From positions 1 through 15,539 of the forward strand of contig JBAYVY010000043.1 of NCBI GenBank assembly GCA_041674345.1: DNA of 15,539 nucleotides, written 5' to 3'. Origin of the DNA: JBAYVY01 sp041674345. GTDB taxonomy: Bacteria; Planctomycetota; Phycisphaerae; Phycisphaerales; Zrk34. The notes beneath the pieces are model-generated. The model did not search any database. It worked only from the letters and a program-made list of their open reading frames with translations, and was not told the origin of the DNA. A program made the position numbers and the translations under genes. Every line of letters begins with the position of its first letter. The stretch's first letter is position 1. Positions 11,607 through 15,539 of the stretch are shown here, one piece after another.

Positions 11607-13319
11607 GTGTCTTTGAATGCGGCGCTGAACATCGGTCGAAGCGGACTGGCGGCAAGCCAGGCCGCTATCACCGTCGCCGGCAACAACCTCGCCAACTCCG
11701 CCAACGGCGCGTACACCCGACAGTCCCCCAATCTCGTCGCCGGCACCGACGTGCAGGTCTCGCCCGGCATCTTCATCGGCACCGGCGTCACGCTGCAAAA
11801 CATCATCCGCAACGTCGATAACGCCCTGAACGACCGCCTCCGTGCCGCCGTCGCCGACCAGTCCGGCTCGCAGGCGCGGCTGGACCTGCTCAGCCAGATC
11901 GAATCCATCGAAGCCGAACTGTCCGACACCAGTTTGTCCGGCAAACTCAACGACTTCTTCAACACCTTCAGCGAACTGGCGAACAATCCCTCGGACGCCT
12001 CGCTGCGTTCGCTGGTCACGCAACAGGGTTCGGCGCTGTCCGGCCAGATTCAGTCGATGCGCAACGACATGATCCAGGCACGCAATCAACTGGACGACCA
12101 GATTCGCGGCTCGGTCAACCAGGTCAATTCGCTGCTGGAACAGATCGCCACGCTCAACGGCAAGATCGTCACCGCCGAGGCCGGGGCCGGCGGCGCCAAC
12201 GGCATGCGCGACCAACGCGACCAACTCATCGACCAGGTCAGCGAATACATCGACGTTTCCACCATCAACCAGTCCAGCGGCTCGACCGATGTGTTCCTCA
12301 ACGGCATTCCGCTGGTCGCCGGCGGAACCAGTCGCGGCGTCACCGTCGATTACGCCACCAGCACCGACACCAGCGAACTGAATCTCCAACTCCGCGTCGC
12401 CGATGACGGCACGTTCCTCACCGCGAATTCCGGCTCCATCGGCGCGATGATGACCGCCCGCGACACCGACATGCTCCCGGCCATCGCCGCGCTGGACGAT
12501 TTTTCCGCCGCGCTGATCTGGCAGGTCAACCGCGTCCATTCACAGGGTGCCGGTTCGACGCTGTTCGATTCGCTGACCAGCGCATCGGTCGTGACCGATC
12601 CGGCGGCGTCGCTGACCAGCGGCGCGTCGGGGTTGGACTTCGCGCCGTCGCACGGTTCGTTCGACATTTATGTCACGCAGAAATCGACCGGCACGGCGAC
12701 GGCGACGCGCATCAATGTCGATGGCGACGGCATCGGCGGGCCGGACTCGTCGCTGAATGACATCGCCGCGCAGCTGAACGCCGTGGGCAACCTCAGCGCG
12801 ACGGTCACGGCGGACGGGCATCTGCGAATCACCAGCGATTCGGGCGACTTCCAGTTCAGTTTCGCCGCCGATTCATCGGGCTTTCTCGCGGCCCTGGGCC
12901 TGAACACCTATTTCACCGGCCACAACGCGACGGACATCGCGGTGAACGACACGCTGCTCGGCGATCCGACGAAACTGGCGACCGGCGCGAATCGCACGGC
13001 GGGCGACAACGGCACGGCGCTGGCGATCGCCGCGCTGCGCAGCACGCCGCTGGATGAACTGGGCGGGCTGTCGCTGCCGCAGATGTGGACGCAGCACGTC
13101 GAGGATTTCGCCGTGCGGACCAGCCAGGCCAAGCTGTCCGTGCAGAGCGATCAGTCGGTCGTCGATTCGCTGACCAGCCAGAAGCAGTCGATCTCCGGCG
13201 TGAGCGTGGACGAGGAATCAATCAACCTCATGGCCTACCAGCGCGCGTATCAGGCCTCGGCACGATTCATCACGGTGGTGAATCAGATGATGGACACACT
13301 GATGACGATGGTGCAATAG
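11607..13319 (+). CDS. flgK: Hook-filament junction protein FlgK (HAP1)
   Basis: 570 residues, usual for FlgK, the first junction protein between hook and filament. The start is GTG 11607, eight bases after GAGGAG. The N-terminus SLNAALNIGRSGLAASQAAI, then TVAGNNLANSANGAYTRQSP, and helix pairs to about residue 190 (SLLEQIATLNGKI, RDQRDQLIDQVSEYIDV) match FlgK. The central region (about 330-450) has a beta-rich insertion with FDIYVTQKSTGTATATRINV, a flagellin-IN-like motif. The C-terminal D0 helix ESINLMAYQRAYQASARFIT plus VVNQMMDTLMTMV is diagnostic. It is exported through FlgN and the type III apparatus. A repeat linker separates it from flgL. Confidence 0.96.
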   Translation: MSLNAALNIGRSGLAASQAAITVAGNNLANSANGAYTRQSPNLVAGTDVQVSPGIFIGTGVTLQNIIRNVDNALNDRLRAAVADQSGSQARLDLLSQIESIEAELSDTSLSGKLNDFFNTFSELANNPSDASLRSLVTQQGSALSGQIQSMRNDMIQARNQLDDQIRGSVNQVNSLLEQIATLNGKIVTAEAGAGGANGMRDQRDQLIDQVSEYIDVSTINQSSGSTDVFLNGIPLVAGGTSRGVTVDYATSTDTSELNLQLRVADDGTFLTANSGSIGAMMTARDTDMLPAIAALDDFSAALIWQVNRVHSQGAGSTLFDSLTSASVVTDPAASLTSGASGLDFAPSHGSFDIYVTQKSTGTATATRINVDGDGIGGPDSSLNDIAAQLNAVGNLSATVTADGHLRITSDSGDFQFSFAADSSGFLAALGLNTYFTGHNATDIAVNDTLLGDPTKLATGANRTAGDNGTALAIAALRSTPLDELGGLSLPQMWTQHVEDFAVRTSQAKLSVQSDQSVVDSLTSQKQSISGVSVDEESINLMAYQRAYQASARFITVVNQMMDTLMTMVQ

Positions 13320-13329
13320 CGTGAAAGGG

Positions 13330-13378
13330 CTTGCGGCTTGCGAGTCGGGCTGCAAGACGCAGGACGCAAGCCGCAAGA
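13330..13378. repeat. 7-bp-periodic inverted repeat between flgK and flgL
   Basis: A perfect 13-bp inverted repeat, CTTGCGGCTTGCG (13330-13342) and CGCAAGCCGCAAG (13365-13377), flanks a 22-base loop. The left arm is two copies of GCTTGCG (13329-13342). The right side (13351-13378) is four seven-base units: TGCAAGA, CGCAGGA, CGCAAGC, CGCAAGA. It begins 10 bases after the flgK stop and ends 9 bases before the flgL start. No Shine-Dalgarno lies between. Confidence 0.8.
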
Positions 13379-13387
13379 CGAAACACT

Positions 13388-15325
13388 ATGTCAAGCATTC
13401 CTTCCAACCTGGCGCGAGTCAGCAGCACGCTGGTCAACAGCATTCTGCTGAACAATCTCAACCGGTCCAGCACCGACCTGGTGGAGTTGCAGGAGCAGTT
13501 ATCGACCGGCAAGCGCGTCAACCGCCCCAGCGACGACGCCTCGGTCGTCAGCGGCATCTCCCTGATGAACCGCACCCTGGCGCTCTACGATCAGCAGCTT
13601 TCCAACCTCTCGCAGGCGCAAATCGCCCTGGGCAACACCGACCAGTCGCTCAGCGACACCACGACCCTCATCCAGTCCGCTTCGACCATCGCCAGTTCAC
13701 AGGTCGGCATCGGCTCCACCGCCGAAACCCGCGCCAACCAGGCCCAGGTCATCGTCTCCCAGATCAACGAACTGCTCAACATCGCCAACCGGCAGATCAA
13801 CGGCATCTACCTGTTCGGAGGCGATCAATCGACCGTCGCGCCCTTCAGCGAATTCAACGGCGGCATCCGCTACACCGGCTCCACCGAAGACCTTCAGGCC
13901 GACCTGGGTTATCTCAGTTCGCTGGGCATCAACGTCAACGGCGACGACGCGCTGGGCGCGCTGTCGGGCCGGATCAACAGCAGCGTCGATCTCGATCCGC
14001 AGGCGACGAGCACGACACGACTGAACGATGTCAACGGCGCACGCGGTCGGGGCGTGACGCTCGGCTCGGTCACGCTCAACGTCGATGGCGCCGCGGTCAC
14101 GGTCGATCTGCGAGGCAGCGACAACCTCGGCGACATCACCCTCCGCCTCAACGATGCGATCAACAACCTTGATCCGACCGCCGGTTCGCTCAACATTTCC
14201 GGCGGCGGCCTGGCGCTGACCGCCAACGCCACGCATCAAATCAGCGTCAGCGACATCGGCACGGGCATTGTCGCCGCCGATCTGGGCATCGGCATCACCG
14301 CCGACGCATCACTGTCGGGTGTTCCGATCACCACTTCCGGCGCAGACCTCGATCCGAAACTCACCGCGCTGACCACGCTCGCCTCGCTGGGCGCGGCGGT
14401 CGATTTCACCGGCGGGCTGAAAGTCACGCAGGGCGGCACGACAAGCATCATCGACTTCTCCAGTGCGACCACCGTGCAGGATTTGATCAACGCCGCGGCC
14501 AACAGCGGGCTGGGCGTCCGCATGACGATCAGCGCCGACGGCAAATCGCTGTCGCTGGTCAACGAAGTCAGCGGATTGGATATGAGCGTCGGCGAAAACG
14601 CCGGCGGAACCACCGCCGCCGACCTGGGCCTGCGAACGCTCGACACCACCACGTCGCTGAGCGATCTGAACTTCGGCAAGGGCGTCGAAACCGTCACCGG
14701 GACGGACTTCCGCATTCACACGCACGACGGCAGCGACATTGATGTCGATCTGGCCAACGCCACGACCGTGCAGGACGTGCTGGCGGCGATCAACGCGGCG
14801 GGCGGGGGGTCGGTCACGGCCGCGCTGGCCGCCGACGGCAACGGCATCGTGCTCACCGACACGACCGCCGGCGCCGATGCGTTCACGACCAGCGAACTCA
14901 ACGGCTCGCACACCGCCGAGCAACTGGGCCTGCTGGCCAATGCCGGGGCGGGCGGCACGATCACCGGTTCCGATGTCGGACAGGTGCGAGTCGAAAGCGT
15001 CCTGACGCATCTGATGATGCTGCGTGACGGGCTGACCAACGACGACGCGCGGCTGATTACGGACGCGGGATCGAAACTTTCGACCGACGGCAATTCGGTG
15101 ACCAGCGCGCGGGCCGACGTGGGCGTGCGCGAACGGCTGGCCAGCGATCTGACTTCACGATTGAGCGATCAGAAACTCGGTGCCCAGTCGCTGCTGAGCA
15201 CCATGCAGGACGCGGACTACAACGAAGTGGTGTCCAAGTTCGTGCTGGCGCAACAGCAGATGGAAGGCGCTTTACTGGCGGGACAGAAAATGCTCTCTCT
15301 GTCCCTGCTGGATTTCTTGCAGTGA
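13388..15325 (+). CDS. flgL: Hook-filament junction protein FlgL (HAP3), enlarged
   Basis: 645 residues, about twice the enteric FlgL (~317). The N-terminal flagellin-like domain is clear (RVSSTLVNSILLNNLNRSST, QEQLSTGKRVNRPSDDASVV, then NRQINGIYLFGGDQST near 140). Between roughly 205 and 525 lie three related blocks of the flagellin-IN type, for example VTLNVDGAAVTVDL, then a block around TTVQDLINAAANSGLGVRMT, and a third with IDVDLANATTVQDVLAAINA. The C-terminal helix (QDADYNEVVSKFVLAQQQME) is intact. The extra blocks should form surface domains on the junction. The start is ATG 13388, where family homology begins; an upstream ATG at 13331 lies in the repeat linker and adds only Arg-rich residues. 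A hairpin overlaps the stop. Confidence 0.95.
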   Translation: MSSIPSNLARVSSTLVNSILLNNLNRSSTDLVELQEQLSTGKRVNRPSDDASVVSGISLMNRTLALYDQQLSNLSQAQIALGNTDQSLSDTTTLIQSASTIASSQVGIGSTAETRANQAQVIVSQINELLNIANRQINGIYLFGGDQSTVAPFSEFNGGIRYTGSTEDLQADLGYLSSLGINVNGDDALGALSGRINSSVDLDPQATSTTRLNDVNGARGRGVTLGSVTLNVDGAAVTVDLRGSDNLGDITLRLNDAINNLDPTAGSLNISGGGLALTANATHQISVSDIGTGIVAADLGIGITADASLSGVPITTSGADLDPKLTALTTLASLGAAVDFTGGLKVTQGGTTSIIDFSSATTVQDLINAAANSGLGVRMTISADGKSLSLVNEVSGLDMSVGENAGGTTAADLGLRTLDTTTSLSDLNFGKGVETVTGTDFRIHTHDGSDIDVDLANATTVQDVLAAINAAGGGSVTAALAADGNGIVLTDTTAGADAFTTSELNGSHTAEQLGLLANAGAGGTITGSDVGQVRVESVLTHLMMLRDGLTNDDARLITDAGSKLSTDGNSVTSARADVGVRERLASDLTSRLSDQKLGAQSLLSTMQDADYNEVVSKFVLAQQQMEGALLAGQKMLSLSLLDFLQ

Positions 15326-15337
15326 CGCGTGTCACTG
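15320..15337 (+). terminator. Hairpin at the flgL stop codon
   Basis: A perfect 7-bp stem CAGTGAC / GTCACTG with a 4-base loop includes the flgL stop codon. There is no T-run. It may slow ribosomes or protect the 3' end of the flg transcript rather than terminate it. Confidence 0.35.
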
Positions 15338-15387
15338 CCGCCCGGACGACCACCGGCTCGGTCGCCCGGACGCAGACAGGATGTCGC

Positions 15388-15404
15388 CCCCCGATTTTCG
15401 GGGG
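15388..15404 (+). terminator. GC-rich hairpin between flgL and fliW
   Basis: CCCCCGA / TCGGGGG with a TTT loop forms a strong 7-bp stem about 60 bases after the flgL stop and 38 before fliW. Without a following T-run it is not a classic intrinsic terminator. It may reduce read-through into fliW. A 10-base direct repeat CGCCCGGACG lies just upstream (15339-15348 and 15363-15372). Confidence 0.4.
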
Positions 15405-15442
15405 TCATCCAGGATGGATGAGCCGGCACAATGAGGTGCGTC

Positions 15443-15539
15443 ATGCAAATCATGACCTCACGGTTCGGACAGGTGGATGTGGATGACCAGCGGGTCATCG
15501 AGTTCTCCCGCGGCCTGCTGGGATTCCCCAAGTACCGCA
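15443..15539 (+). CDS. fliW: Flagellar assembly factor FliW (5' part)
   Basis: The first 32 residues, MQIMTSRFGQVDVDDQRVIE then FSRGLLGFPKYR, match the start of FliW (pattern FG.i.vd...i.Fp.GLlGFp.y). FliW binds flagellin and, when free, the regulator CsrA, linking filament assembly to flagellin mRNA translation in the cytoplasm. In most genomes csrA lies next to it; here the window ends first. The start ATG 15443 has GAGGTG four bases upstream. An in-frame ATG at 15431 would include that site and is less likely. The gene runs off the right edge. Confidence 0.92.
   Translation, partial: MQIMTSRFGQVDVDDQRVIEFSRGLLGFPKYR

Noticed and set aside
13331..13387. Upstream in-frame start for flgL (19 extra residues)
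   Set aside because: Those codons lie in the inverted-repeat linker, give an Arg-rich tail, lack a ribosome binding site and extend past the family's N-terminus.

Overview
The window is GC-rich chromosomal DNA from a Gram-negative, flagellated bacterium. A P-ring and an L-ring gene imply an outer membrane. The best guess for the host is a planctomycete, probably Phycisphaerae-like. This rests on an unusual, GC-rich CTP synthase, a FlgL roughly twice the usual length with flagellin-IN repeats, the gene order flgF-flgG-flgA-flgH-flgI-flgJ(rod-binding)-flgN-flgK-flgL-fliW, and families I recall mainly from that phylum. The assignment is inference; there is no rRNA or other marker.

Left part (1-1598): accessory and partly decayed DNA. 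The minus strand carries the first codons of a gene running off the left edge, an open frame with a transposase-like tail, a small membrane-anchored protein of lower GC (525-863), and two adjacent genes that both look inactivated. One of these is a nucleotidyltransferase with an internal deletion and frameshift (915-1290). The other is a small helical protein cut by an in-frame TAG (1290-1580). Both lie directly behind pyrG on the same strand.

Middle (1596-5630): pyrG (CTP synthase, minus strand) diverges from a two-gene plus-strand unit, an SPFH/band-7 membrane protein followed by an Arc/RHH-like small protein. The two genes of that unit are separated by a large hairpin built from 7-base repeats. 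The following 680 bp have no confident gene. They contain a strong 16-bp hairpin and a good sigma-54-type promoter candidate.

Right part (5631-15539): one long flagellar operon. A new-looking 83-residue protein is translationally coupled to FlgF. It is followed by the distal rod (FlgG), the P-ring chaperone (FlgA), the L-ring (FlgH), the P-ring (FlgI), a rod-binding FlgJ domain without muramidase, the FlgN chaperone, its clients FlgK and FlgL (hook-filament junction), and the start of FliW. FliW is the flagellin-binding antagonist of CsrA. Genes are either overlapped or coupled (ATGA junctions), or separated by short repeat-filled linkers.

The most unusual non-coding signal is a set of 7-bp-periodic linkers at four gene junctions, two of which share an identical 26-base module, together with a dispersed CCCCCGGAAGT motif. 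One copy of that motif lies inside pyrG and appears to encode an in-frame Gly-rich insertion. An intragenic 19-bp palindrome and a 9-bp x 9 tandem array inside flgA add to the picture of a genome shaped by small repeats.
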